The notes under the pieces were generated by a model. That model was given only the letters and a program-made list of their open reading frames with translations, did not search any database and was not told where the DNA came from. Below are positions 52,161 to 60,729 of a stretch of DNA of 64,000 nt, piece after piece; positions within the stretch are counted from its first letter, which is position 1; each line of letters opens with the position of its first letter. The translations under genes and the position numbers were made by a program. Where the stretch lies: contig CAIXRA010000037.1 of assembly GCA_903921725.1 (NCBI GenBank), positions 33,322-97,321 on the forward strand. The letters are read 5' to 3'. The stretch is from an uncultured Lentisphaerota bacterium. GTDB taxonomy: Bacteria > Verrucomicrobiota > Lentisphaeria > Oligosphaerales > CAITYL01.

Positions 52161-52226
52161 TCTTCCCGTCCGTTCCGTTTCTGATTGTAGTCCGGGAAAA
52201 ACCATACCAGGCAAGGAATCGGAAAC

Positions 52227-53405
52227 ATGAAAGCCAAAATGAGTCTCCTCGTGCTCGCCATGTCGGCCGCGTTCAACCTCGCGCACGCCGCGAACACGGC
52301 GGCCATCAATGACACCGTCAAGCTCAAACAGGCTGGGTTCAACGACGATGCAATCATCGCGTTCATCAAGGGGAAAAACCTCAACTACGATATTTCCGCC
52401 GATGAGGCGGTCACGCTGGCCAGGCAGGGCGTCGTCTCCCAGACCGTGCTGAACGCCATGATGGCCAGCGGCGCGGGCGCGGCCCCCGTCGCCGCGCCGG
52501 GAGCGGCCTCCACCCCCGTGCCGTACGCCCCGGCGGCACCCGTACAGCCGGCCGCCGCACCGCAGCCAGCCGTCTACACCGTTCCCCAGCCGCAGGTCAT
52601 GCCCGCCATGATCCAGCCAGCCGTCATCCAGCCGGCTTTGTCACCCGAGGCCGCATACTTCCACCAGGAACTCAGCCCGCACGGCCGCTGGATGCTGGTG
52701 GAAGACAACCAGTGGTGCTGGCAGCCCACGGTGGTGAACGCCAATCCGGCTTGGCGCCCCTACTGGGACAACGGACAGTGGATGTACACCGACCAAGGTT
52801 GGTACTGGTCCTCCAACTACCCGTGGGGATGGGCCACGTTCCACTACGGGCGCTGGAACCTGCATCCCCACCACGGCTGGGTCTGGTTCCCCGACCAAGT
52901 GTGGGGCCCGGCGTGGGTCGCCTGGCGTTCCGGCGGCGACTACTGCGGATGGGCGCCGCTGCCCACGGGAGCCGTCTACGACTCCGCCGCCGCCACCTTC
53001 ATCTACCGCGGCAAACGCGTAGGGGTGGGATTTGACTTCGGCCTGAACGACGCGCACTTCAGCTTCTGCTTCGTGAAGGACATGGGCAACCCCGGCCTCC
53101 GCCGCTTCCGCGAGGAGGAGGAACACGCCATCTTCAGGCGCACCTCCGTCATCACCGATTACAAAGTCGTGGTCGTCAAGGGAGAGGCTCACCCCCGCAT
53201 CGTCAACCGTGGCATCGAGGTCGAGCGCGTGACGACCGTCCGCGGCCGCGTCGTCGAGCCCGTCCGGATCCAGGACCTGCGCACGCCCGTCAGCGTCGGA
53301 CATGCGCCGGAACGGTTTGACGCGAAGGAGAAAACCATCGACGTCTACCGCCCAAAAGTCGGGGGGCACGACGATGACCGCAAAAAATCCTGGTGGGGGC
53401 GCTAA
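52227..53405 (+). CDS. Exported DUF6600-like Trp/Tyr-rich protein
   Basis: The 392-residue protein has a signal peptide (MSLLVLAMSAAFNLAHA), an N-terminal helical part (FNDDAIIAFIKGKNLNYDIS), a long Pro/Ala-rich linker and a Trp/Tyr-rich core. The core has repeats such as WRPYWDNGQWMYTDQGWYWSS, WGWATFHYGRWNLHPHHGWV and DQVWGPAWVAWRSGGDYCGW. This is the DUF6600 pattern seen in PVC bacteria. Function unknown; a surface or envelope structural role is likely. It follows the efflux lipoprotein by 66 bases but has its own GGCAAGGAATC site and terminator, so linkage to the pump is uncertain. Confidence 0.82.
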   Translation: MKAKMSLLVLAMSAAFNLAHAANTAAINDTVKLKQAGFNDDAIIAFIKGKNLNYDISADEAVTLARQGVVSQTVLNAMMASGAGAAPVAAPGAASTPVPYAPAAPVQPAAAPQPAVYTVPQPQVMPAMIQPAVIQPALSPEAAYFHQELSPHGRWMLVEDNQWCWQPTVVNANPAWRPYWDNGQWMYTDQGWYWSSNYPWGWATFHYGRWNLHPHHGWVWFPDQVWGPAWVAWRSGGDYCGWAPLPTGAVYDSAAATFIYRGKRVGVGFDFGLNDAHFSFCFVKDMGNPGLRRFREEEEHAIFRRTSVITDYKVVVVKGEAHPRIVNRGIEVERVTTVRGRVVEPVRIQDLRTPVSVGHAPERFDAKEKTIDVYRPKVGGHDDDRKKSWWGR

Positions 53406-53511
53406 CCCGCTGGGCTCAGAAATGTTCAAGGCATCGTGCCGGTTGAACGCCAGATGCAGAAGGCCGCCGGCATGAATCATCCTGGCTGACGAAGCGGCAC
53501 GCCATGGAGAG

Positions 53512-53542
53512 GGACGGCGGGCTCTATGCGCCGTCCTTTTTT
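53512..53542 (+). terminator. Intrinsic terminator after the DUF6600 gene
   Basis: GGACGGCG pairs with CGCCGTCC (8 bp) around GGCTCTATG and is followed by six T. It lies about 105 bases after the stop and separates the DUF6600 gene from mraY. Confidence 0.85.
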
Positions 53543-53687
53543 CCGTCGCGGCACGCCCGTCCGGAAAAAACTCAGGTTGTGTCTTGTTTTTGCGCCGGGC
53601 CTCGCTATTTTGCCTTCAAGTTTCCGCCGCTTGCGCCCCGCCGTTTTTCCACACAGCCCTCCTCTTTTCCAGACTGGGACGACGTTC

Positions 53688-54845
53688 ATGCTTTATTATT
53701 TTTCGGCCTTCCTCAACGAGCATGTATGGGGGCCGTTCCGTCTTTTGGGATCCTATCTGGTCCTGATCGGGCTCGGTGCCGCGCTGGGTGCCCTGGTGGT
53801 GGGGTTCCTGCTGCCGGTCCTGTGGCGCATCCTGCCGACGGACCGCGGCCGAGCGCACGCCCAGAACGCGCTGGCGGCGAAGGGCAAGCCAACCGGCGCC
53901 GGGTTCATCTGCGTGCTGCTGTTGCTGCCGGTGCTACTGCTGGTGGTGCCTCTGAGCATGAAGATGGTCACCATCATCGTCTGCCTCGTGCTGGCCATGG
54001 TCACCGGCTATCTGGACGACCGCAGCATCACCCCGTGGGGCGACTACTTCAAGGGCTCGCTCGACATCATCGTCGCCGTGCTAACCAGTATGGCGTTCTG
54101 CCAGTTCCAGGCGGTGGCCTGCTGGCTGCCGTTCGTCAAGGGCGACTTCCTGATGCCGGCGTGGGCGTTCATCCCGCTGGCATCGCTGCTGCTGTGGATG
54201 ACGATCAACGCCACAAATTGTTCGGACGGCGTGGACGGGCTGGCGGGCTCGCTGACCATGCTCTCGCTGTTCTACCTCGGCATCTTCCTCTACGTCGTGA
54301 TCGGACACCGCGAGGCCGCCGCCTATCTGCTGGTCCGGCATAATCCGGAGGGCGCGCGCTGGGCCGTGCTGCTGTTCACCGTGATGGGCGGGCTGGCGGG
54401 CTATCTCTGGCACAACGCGGAGCCGAGCCGGGTGCTGATGGGGGACGCCGGCTCGCGCTTCCTTGGACTGCTGGTCGGCGTGGCCGTGCTGGCATCAGGA
54501 AACCCGTTGGTAATCCTGGTGGTCGCGCCGGTCGTGCTGGTCAACGGCGGATCGGGCATCGTGAAGATCGCCCTACTGCGCATGTTCAAGAGGATGGGCT
54601 TCGACGTGCGGGCGCCGCAGAAGCCGTCGCCGCAGCTGACGCTGCCCGGCATCCTCCCGCCGCCGCCACCCGCTCCGGGGCAGCAAAGCCCGCTGGTGGC
54701 AATCCTGCACCGGGTGCGCTTCCCGCTGCACGACCATTGCCGAAAGAACCTCGCCTGGTCGAACGCGCAGGTGCTGCTGCGTTTCATGCTGGTCCAGAGC
54801 TTCCTCACGCCGCTGCTCTTCGTGATCCTCGTCAAGCTGCGGTAA
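53688..54845 (+). CDS. mraY: Phospho-N-acetylmuramoyl-pentapeptide transferase MraY
   Basis: The 385-residue membrane enzyme has about 10 helices and transfers phospho-MurNAc-pentapeptide to undecaprenyl phosphate, making lipid I. Landmarks are MVTGYLDDRSITPWGDY (catalytic Asp pair), WMTINATNCSDGVDGLAGS, LMGDAGSRFLG and LHDHCRKNLAWSNAQVLLRF, equivalent to the usual NLTDG.DGLA, GD.G...LG and HHFE motifs. The motif NATNCSDGVDGLA is more divergent than in most phyla. It lies alone, away from any mur/fts cluster. I start at MLYYFSAF; the upstream track ORF extension is Arg/Pro-rich. Confidence 0.9.
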   Translation: MLYYFSAFLNEHVWGPFRLLGSYLVLIGLGAALGALVVGFLLPVLWRILPTDRGRAHAQNALAAKGKPTGAGFICVLLLLPVLLLVVPLSMKMVTIIVCLVLAMVTGYLDDRSITPWGDYFKGSLDIIVAVLTSMAFCQFQAVACWLPFVKGDFLMPAWAFIPLASLLLWMTINATNCSDGVDGLAGSLTMLSLFYLGIFLYVVIGHREAAAYLLVRHNPEGARWAVLLFTVMGGLAGYLWHNAEPSRVLMGDAGSRFLGLLVGVAVLASGNPLVILVVAPVVLVNGGSGIVKIALLRMFKRMGFDVRAPQKPSPQLTLPGILPPPPPAPGQQSPLVAILHRVRFPLHDHCRKNLAWSNAQVLLRFMLVQSFLTPLLFVILVKLR

Positions 54846-54961
54846 GAGAAGCTGGATTTTATAGGCGAGGCCGCTCTTGGGCAAATCTTAGGCGGATATT
54901 TTCCATTTTGCCTGGAGTGCCCTTCTGTAACACGACCCGTGTCTTTCCATGGGAGATCCGC

Positions 54962-55513
54962 ATGTCCGCGAAAAAGGCCACGAAGGTTGACGTGACGAAG
55001 CTGCGCCGCCCGAGCTGGGACGAGTATTTCCTGAAGCTGGCGATGCTGGCGTCGGAGCGCTCGACCTGCCCGCGGATGCATTGCGGCTGCGTGCTGGTGA
55101 AGGATCGGTTTGTGCTCTCGACCGGATACAACGGCTCGCTGCCGGGGGGCGCGCACTGCGACGACGCCGGCTGCCTGGTGGTCAACAACCACTGCATCCG
55201 CACGAACCATGCGGAGATCAACGCGATCTGCCAAGCGACGCGCCACGGCGTGATCGTCGCCGGCGCCACGGCCTACATCACGAACATGCCCTGCACGGCG
55301 TGCGCGAAGGCGCTGATTGCGGCGGGCGTGGCGCGCATCGTCGTCTGTTCCGGCTATCACGACACGCTGGCGGAACGGTTCTGCGCCGAATCCGGCGTGC
55401 TTCTGGAACGGCTGCCGATGCCGGAGCGCGACATCCATTATTATCCGGACGAGTACAGCTCCGCGAAACCGCGCACGGCCGCCGTGTCCGCCGACGCCTG
55501 CGGCTGTTCCTGA
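54962..55513 (+). CDS. dCMP deaminase-like zinc enzyme (ComEB type)
   Basis: The 183-residue cytidine-deaminase-fold enzyme converts dCMP to dUMP. Zinc ligands are the His in RTNHAEINAI (HAE) and the two Cys in NMPCTACAKALI (PCxxC). WDEYFLKLAMLASERSTCPRMHCG is the standard ComEB start. The C-terminus has an extra Ala/Cys-rich end (SADACGCS). An ATG after GGGAGATCCGC is chosen; the longer track ORF enters the region just after mraY. The product dUMP is the substrate of ThyX encoded at 3185. Confidence 0.92.
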   Translation: MSAKKATKVDVTKLRRPSWDEYFLKLAMLASERSTCPRMHCGCVLVKDRFVLSTGYNGSLPGGAHCDDAGCLVVNNHCIRTNHAEINAICQATRHGVIVAGATAYITNMPCTACAKALIAAGVARIVVCSGYHDTLAERFCAESGVLLERLPMPERDIHYYPDEYSSAKPRTAAVSADACGCS

Positions 55514-55781
55514 CCGTGTGGCGGGGATCCCCGGCCCGCATGCTTCATGAACGCCCAACGTCCGGGCGGTTGTCGCCTGAGCGCCGCCACCTGCGATGCC
55601 GCAGGGGAACCTCTGTTGCATTCGCCGTGTCTCCGGTATATACTGTGCGCACTCTGGAGCGGGAAACAATCGCGCCCCGCATGCTTCACGAACGATCAAC
55701 GATCAGGATGCAACTGTCGGCGTTCAAGGCGGTTGTGATGGTTAGGATGGATTCCGGAATATTGTGCGGCCTAAGCGCTCC

Positions 55782-57131
55782 ATGAACAATCCCAGCCGGG
55801 ACGGGAGATCCAAGGATTTGAAAAAAGCCGCCAACAATCCATCAACCGTCCGGCATTGGCCGTCACTGGCGCGGGTCATGATCGGCCGGCTCGTCCTTCT
55901 GGCCATTGTCTTTGCGTTGCTGACCATCATGCTCCCGCATGACGCGCAGGCGTTCTACGCGTTCATCGCGCTGGCGTTCGTCGTCAATATCCCGTATGCG
56001 CTGTGGCTGCGCCGGGACTCGACCATCCGGAGCAGCGCGCCGTTCCAGTTCCTCGTGGACACGGTTGTCATCACGGGGCTGGTCCATTTCACCGGCGGCA
56101 TTTCGAGCGAACTGTTCCTGCTCTACCCGCTGGTCATCCTCTCAGCCGGCATCGTGATCTCCGGCAGTTTTTCGTTGAAAATGGCCATGATGAGCATTTT
56201 CTCCTACTCCACGCTCGTGCTGCTGGAGCTTCAGGATGTTCTGCCGCACTACGGGCCGGACGCGGCGTACGAGAACTCCGAGCGTGTCATCGGGAACCTG
56301 ACGATGCGCGTCGTCCTCTTCGTCTTTTTCAGCGCGGCCAGCCAGTACCTCGCCAGCCGCTGTACCTACCAGGCCAAGAAACTGCAGCATTACCAGACGT
56401 GGATCACGGCCGTATTCAACAACGTTTCCATGGGCATCATCACCCTCACGCCGGAGCATGAAATCATCTTCGTCAACCGCACGGCGGCAAACTGGCTGGA
56501 GATGTCGCCGGAATCGCTGATGGGACAGCCTCTCGCCTCCGTTTTCATCGGCAAGTCCCCCACCCTCCGGCACCCGCAGGAAGAAAACCGGATGTGGAAG
56601 ATGATCACCGGCAGCGGCGGAACGCTTCCCGCGGGGATCACGGTCTCACGCGCCCGTTTTCCCGTGGACACGGCATCAACGGAGAACAGTCCGTTCCAGG
56701 ATCTGCCGGAACGGGAGGTCATCATCCTCGCCATCCGCGACCTCACCCGCGAGATGCAGGCGGAGGAAAGCAAGCGGCAGGCCCAGCAGCTCATCACCGC
56801 CTTCCAGGTCGGATCCGAGCTTGCGCACTCCGTCCGCAACCCATTGACCTCGATCCAGTGCGGATGCGACGGCATCCGGCAGATCGTGCGAGGCCTCAAC
56901 TCCGAAAAACCGGAACTCGGCGAGCGGGAGCGGAAGCTGATGGAACAGCTGGCGACGATCATCGGCCAGCAGGCCGAGTCCGTCAGTTCCGACCTGGAGC
57001 GCTTCCTGCTCCTCGCCACACAGAACCCGGAAACCCTGGTCAAGATGGCGTCCGACGCCGCCGACCAATATTTCCCGAAGAACGCCGCCGGCAGGCCGCC
57101 GCGCCCCCATCCGCCACAGGAATCCGCATGA
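55782..57131 (+). CDS. PilS-like sensor with PAS and DHp but no ATPase domain
   Basis: The 449-residue protein has six N-terminal membrane helices (MIGRLVLLAIVFALLTIML ... SQYLASRC), a PAS domain (about 210-310: WITAVFNNVSMGIITLTPEHEIIFVNRTAANWLEM) and a HisKA dimerisation segment with H-box ELAHSVRNPLTSIQ. The coding region ends about 90 residues after the H-box in QYFPKNAAGRPPRPHPPQ, without N, G1 or G2 boxes, so the kinase ATPase domain is missing. It may be a phosphoacceptor partner or a degenerate sensor. The stop overlaps the ABC ATPase start by 4 bases. The ATG at 55782 is preferred over the GTG at 55764. Confidence 0.82.
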   Translation: MNNPSRDGRSKDLKKAANNPSTVRHWPSLARVMIGRLVLLAIVFALLTIMLPHDAQAFYAFIALAFVVNIPYALWLRRDSTIRSSAPFQFLVDTVVITGLVHFTGGISSELFLLYPLVILSAGIVISGSFSLKMAMMSIFSYSTLVLLELQDVLPHYGPDAAYENSERVIGNLTMRVVLFVFFSAASQYLASRCTYQAKKLQHYQTWITAVFNNVSMGIITLTPEHEIIFVNRTAANWLEMSPESLMGQPLASVFIGKSPTLRHPQEENRMWKMITGSGGTLPAGITVSRARFPVDTASTENSPFQDLPEREVIILAIRDLTREMQAEESKRQAQQLITAFQVGSELAHSVRNPLTSIQCGCDGIRQIVRGLNSEKPELGERERKLMEQLATIIGQQAESVSSDLERFLLLATQNPETLVKMASDAADQYFPKNAAGRPPRPHPPQESA

Positions 57132-57835
57132 ACACCGAATCCACGGCCGGTGCCTTCCGCGCGGAAGGCGTCCACAAACTGTTCAAGCTTGACGGGCACC
57201 AGATCCATGTGCTGAAGGGTGTGGACCTCGAAATCCCGGACGGCGCCTGGGTCGCCCTCGTCGGGGCCTCCGGCTGCGGAAAATCCACCCTCCTGCACCT
57301 GCTGGGCGCGCTCGACAAGCCGACCGGCGGCGAGATTTTCTGCCGCGGCCGCGCCTACGGGAAAATGTCCGCCGGAGGCAAGGCATCGCTGCGCCGCCAT
57401 GAGATCGGGTTTGTCTTCCAGAATTTCCACCTGTTCCCCGAACTGAATGCGCTGGAGAACGTCGCCCTCCCCGCCCTGCACTGGGGCTGGAACCGGGAAA
57501 AAGCCCGCTCGCGGGCGGAGCGGGTGCTGGAACGTTTCGGCCTCTCCCGCCGGCTCGCCCACCGGCCGCAGGAACTGTCCGGCGGCGAGCAGCAGCGCGT
57601 CGCCCTCGCCCGCGCCCTCATCAACGACCCCGGCATCCTCCTCGCCGACGAACCCACCGGCAATCTGGACGCCGTGGCCGCCGCCGGCATCCTAGAACTG
57701 CTCACGGAACTGCACCGGAAGGAAGGCAAGACCATCGTCATGGTCACCCACGACCCCGCCATCGCCTCACGGGCTGATCTGACAGTCCGCCTAGTGGATG
57801 GCCGGACGGAGACGCCGCAGCCCCCGCCCTCCTGA
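57128..57835 (+). CDS. LolD/MacB-type ABC ATPase
   Basis: The 235-residue ATPase has Walker A GASGCGKST, Q-loop FVFQNFHLFPELNALENV, signature LSGGEQQRVALARAL, Walker B ILLADEPTGNLD and H-loop MVTHD. It is of the lipoprotein-release/MacB class but no permease is encoded beside it. Its ATGA start is coupled to the sensor gene. It is a distant paralogue of the ATPase at 48504. A permease elsewhere, or a role with the sensor, is possible. Confidence 0.9.
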   Translation: MNTESTAGAFRAEGVHKLFKLDGHQIHVLKGVDLEIPDGAWVALVGASGCGKSTLLHLLGALDKPTGGEIFCRGRAYGKMSAGGKASLRRHEIGFVFQNFHLFPELNALENVALPALHWGWNREKARSRAERVLERFGLSRRLAHRPQELSGGEQQRVALARALINDPGILLADEPTGNLDAVAAAGILELLTELHRKEGKTIVMVTHDPAIASRADLTVRLVDGRTETPQPPPS

Positions 57836-57881
57836 CACCGGGCTCCGCGAACCGCCGCACGATGTGAAGGAGAGACGCGAA

Positions 57882-58598
57882 ATGGGCTTGGAGGCCGTTG
57901 AATTCGTCCTGGATTGCGAAGAGGCGTTCGGCGTCGGCATCGCCGATGCGGAGGCGGAGAAGCTGCGGACTCCGCGCCAGGCCGCCGACTGCATCTGGGA
58001 GAAGCTTCGGACGGTCGAAGCGACGGGTTGCCAGACGCAGCGCGCCTTCTACCGGATCCGCCGCGCCGTATGTGCCCGGACCGGACAGCCGCGAAACACC
58101 ATCACCCCGGAATCGCTGCTGGCCGACCTGCTGCCCAGCGACATGACCGGCCCCGACTGGCAGGCAGTCCTCGACGCACTCCCGCCGGGAAAATGGCCCG
58201 CACCCGTGCGGCCTCCGGGGCTGGCGCGGCTGCTGATGAACCTGGTCTGCCTCGCCGGCATCGTCCTCGCCTTCGTGCTGGTTCCGCGCCTGCTGCCGGG
58301 GCTGGCCGCCGACTGCGGCCTGATCGGCGCGCGCTTCCTGGTCCTGCTGGCGGCGGCCTGCCTCCTGGGCCCGCTGGCGGCGTGGCTGACGCGCTCCCGG
58401 CGCCGCTGTTTCCCACCCCGTTTCCGCCGGGTGCGCGACCTGATCCCCTATGCGGCGGCGCCGGCGATGGAAGGCTGGAGCCGCGAGCTGGTGGCCGCAA
58501 AGGTCCGCGAGCTGGTTCTCAAGCACTGCGATCCCTACCCCAATCCCGACAAGTACAACGAAGACGCCGACTTCTACCGCGACCTCGGCTGGGGCTGA
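57882..58598 (+). CDS. Membrane protein with ACP-like N-terminal domain lacking the serine
   Basis: The 238-residue protein begins with MGLEAVEFVLDCEEAFGVGIADAEAEKLRTPRQAADCIWEKL, which follows the acyl-carrier-protein helix II-III pattern ('D-S-L-x-x-V-E-F...EE.FGI.I.D..A') but has GLEAVEF where the carrier serine should be, so it cannot carry phosphopantetheine. Two membrane helices follow (LLMNLVCLAGIVLAFVLVPRLL, ARFLVLLAAACLLGPLAAWL), then a helical tail (SRELVAAKVRELVLKHCDPYPNPDKYNEDADF). Family unknown. GAAGGAGAGACGCGAA precedes the ATG. It closes the sensor-ATPase gene group. Confidence 0.7.
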   Translation: MGLEAVEFVLDCEEAFGVGIADAEAEKLRTPRQAADCIWEKLRTVEATGCQTQRAFYRIRRAVCARTGQPRNTITPESLLADLLPSDMTGPDWQAVLDALPPGKWPAPVRPPGLARLLMNLVCLAGIVLAFVLVPRLLPGLAADCGLIGARFLVLLAAACLLGPLAAWLTRSRRRCFPPRFRRVRDLIPYAAAPAMEGWSRELVAAKVRELVLKHCDPYPNPDKYNEDADFYRDLGWG

Positions 58599-58618
58599 CC
58601 CCGGCCGCTTTCCACTTT

Positions 58619-60715
58619 TTATGTAGCCGGCGGGTTCGCGGCGGGTGATGCGTCCGTGAAATCGGGCCGGTCCAGATCGACGCCCATGGTTTCGAACTCG
58701 GCGGCGGCATTGAGGAAATGGGCGGTGATCCAGAAGACGGTCCAGTCTTCGCTGTAGCCCCCGCGCATGCGGAAAACATCGGTCATGTTGCCGCGCTGGG
58801 CAAAGTTGGTGTGCTGGATCTGTTCGCCCTGGCTCCCCTTGGGGTCGATACTCTGGCCGCAACTGCGGAACATCACGGCCGCCAGCCGTTTGAGATCATC
58901 CCGCTTCAGGTAGCCGCCCATGCGCCAGATTTCCGGCGTCATCAAGACACCGAAGACATCGAGGTGCTGGTTCTGCGCCGAGACAACGGTCCAGCCCCGC
59001 GTCCTGAACCCATGGTCGGCGAGACGGCCCGGCGGCATCGGGATGTCCCATACCACCGTCCAGGTCAGCATGACATCCAGCGCATGCGCCGCCCAGTCCA
59101 GATGCTTTTGCTCACGGGTCATCTCGTACACCGCCAGGAAGGCTTGGAAGGCGGCCACCGCCCCCTCCTTGTCCTCGCAGCTGGCATCGAGCGTGCCCCC
59201 CCAGTACGGCTCCTCCATGGTCAGGTGCCGGGCCGCATAGTGTCCGGCGGCCTTGAGTGCGGCGGTCCGGTAGGCTTCCCTGCCGAAAAGCGCGTAGGCC
59301 TTGCAGAGCGGTGATATCAGAAACCCCTCGGCCGTCGAATTCGGGCGCCAGTTGCCGGCGAGTATCCGTGCTGCCTGAAGGTCGCACGCCTTGGCCAGGA
59401 ACGATTCCCAGGATTTGGCCCCGACCCCTTGCCGGCGGGCGGCCTGGATGGCGCGGGCGACGTTCTCCATCGCCTGCCCCTGCGAGACCCAGTCCTGCCC
59501 GTCCCACTTGCCGCTTTCGGCCGTGTAACCCAGAAGGAAGCCGTCTTTGTTGAACGGGGCGGTGGCCATGAAATCAAGCGACCGGTGGCCCATGGTTCCC
59601 GCCTTCGGATCGCCGAGGCGTTTCTCCAGTACCGGCAGTGCGAAGCCAAGCGCCTCGGCCTGGCCGCACCAGCCCATCACATAATACGTCCCCTTTACGA
59701 AGTCGGGATACATCTCGAAGCCGGGCGTTTTTTCCTGGTCGCGGAAGCGCGAGCAGGCGAACCGATATTTGTCATGGATAATCTGGTCGAAGGCGGGGAG
59801 TCCGTCAAGGCTGAATGGCGGGCGCAGGGCCCATTCGGTCCGCAGCGGCGTGCGGAATCCGGATCCCTGGGCGACGGCCGGGCAGGCTTCAAGGTAGAAT
59901 GATTTTTCGATGACCGTGCCGGGGCGGAGATCGACCCAGTTGTCCGGGAAATCCATAAATTTTCCCTGTAGTGACTTGGTCACGCTACGCTTGCCGTTGG
60001 CGGTGCAGGGGCCGGAGAGAAGCAGGAGCTCGGCGCCCTCCTCCTTGGAGGCGACACCGAGCGACCACCATTGGTCGGCATGGTTGCCGTCCGGCACCAG
60101 CGACGGCACGGTGTGCAGGGCGGCCGAACGCCAGGCCTCACCGTCGCGCCATTCGACGACGGCCATCGGCACGGCGTAGCGGTGCTCCTCAAAGATCGAC
60201 TCATCGCCCGGCTTGCCGGCATGCACCGCCACGGCGTTGGCGTTGGTGCGGGCGCCGCAGGGATTTCCGTAGTGGACGATACCCGGGAGCATCGGTTTCG
60301 CCTGCACCGCTCCGGGAAGGGTCCATCGCACCGAAAGTGTACAATGCGGCAGCGGCACCGTTCCCGTCCAAGTGAAACGGCGGAGACCGCGGACAACACT
60401 GCCTTCGATCCGGTAGGCGTCCTCAAGATTGAGCTGGCCCTGCGGCAGGTCGAGGTGGCCGGAGAGCACCGTCCATCCGCCGGCCTGTTCGGTCTTTTCC
60501 GGGACGGCGTGGCGCCATTCGGCGGGCCAGCCATCCTTCCAGGCGGTCGCCACCGACCACAGCCCTTCAGCCGGCGACTGAAACATCACGCGGCCACCCG
60601 CCATAATCTCGACCTGCCGGCCGGGGGCGTCCCCGGTCCGCAGCGAAACAGCCGGCTCGGCAAACGTCAGGCTGGAACCCAGTAACAGAAAACTCAGGAC
60701 CGGCAAGATTTTCAT
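58619..60715 (-). CDS. Large exported protein, possible (alpha/alpha) glycan-active enzyme
   Basis: I do not recognise a named family. The 698-residue product has a signal peptide (MKILPVLSFLLLGSSLTFA), a beta-rich N-terminal half (about 25-290) and a helical second half with paired helices typical of an (alpha/alpha) toroid (DFVKGTYYVMGWCGQAEALGF, GQAMENVARAIQAARRQ, KEGAVAAFQAFLAVYEMTRE, HLDWAAHALDVMLTWTVVWD). Such two-part layouts occur in polysaccharide lyases and hydrolases. Candidate catalytic acids cannot be assigned. It lies 14 bases after the DUF4965-like gene on the same strand, suggesting a two-gene operon. Confidence 0.7.
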   Translation of the reverse strand: MKILPVLSFLLLGSSLTFAEPAVSLRTGDAPGRQVEIMAGGRVMFQSPAEGLWSVATAWKDGWPAEWRHAVPEKTEQAGGWTVLSGHLDLPQGQLNLEDAYRIEGSVVRGLRRFTWTGTVPLPHCTLSVRWTLPGAVQAKPMLPGIVHYGNPCGARTNANAVAVHAGKPGDESIFEEHRYAVPMAVVEWRDGEAWRSAALHTVPSLVPDGNHADQWWSLGVASKEEGAELLLLSGPCTANGKRSVTKSLQGKFMDFPDNWVDLRPGTVIEKSFYLEACPAVAQGSGFRTPLRTEWALRPPFSLDGLPAFDQIIHDKYRFACSRFRDQEKTPGFEMYPDFVKGTYYVMGWCGQAEALGFALPVLEKRLGDPKAGTMGHRSLDFMATAPFNKDGFLLGYTAESGKWDGQDWVSQGQAMENVARAIQAARRQGVGAKSWESFLAKACDLQAARILAGNWRPNSTAEGFLISPLCKAYALFGREAYRTAALKAAGHYAARHLTMEEPYWGGTLDASCEDKEGAVAAFQAFLAVYEMTREQKHLDWAAHALDVMLTWTVVWDIPMPPGRLADHGFRTRGWTVVSAQNQHLDVFGVLMTPEIWRMGGYLKRDDLKRLAAVMFRSCGQSIDPKGSQGEQIQHTNFAQRGNMTDVFRMRGGYSEDWTVFWITAHFLNAAAEFETMGVDLDRPDFTDASPAANPPAT

Positions 60716-60729
60716 GGTGGATTTGCCCT

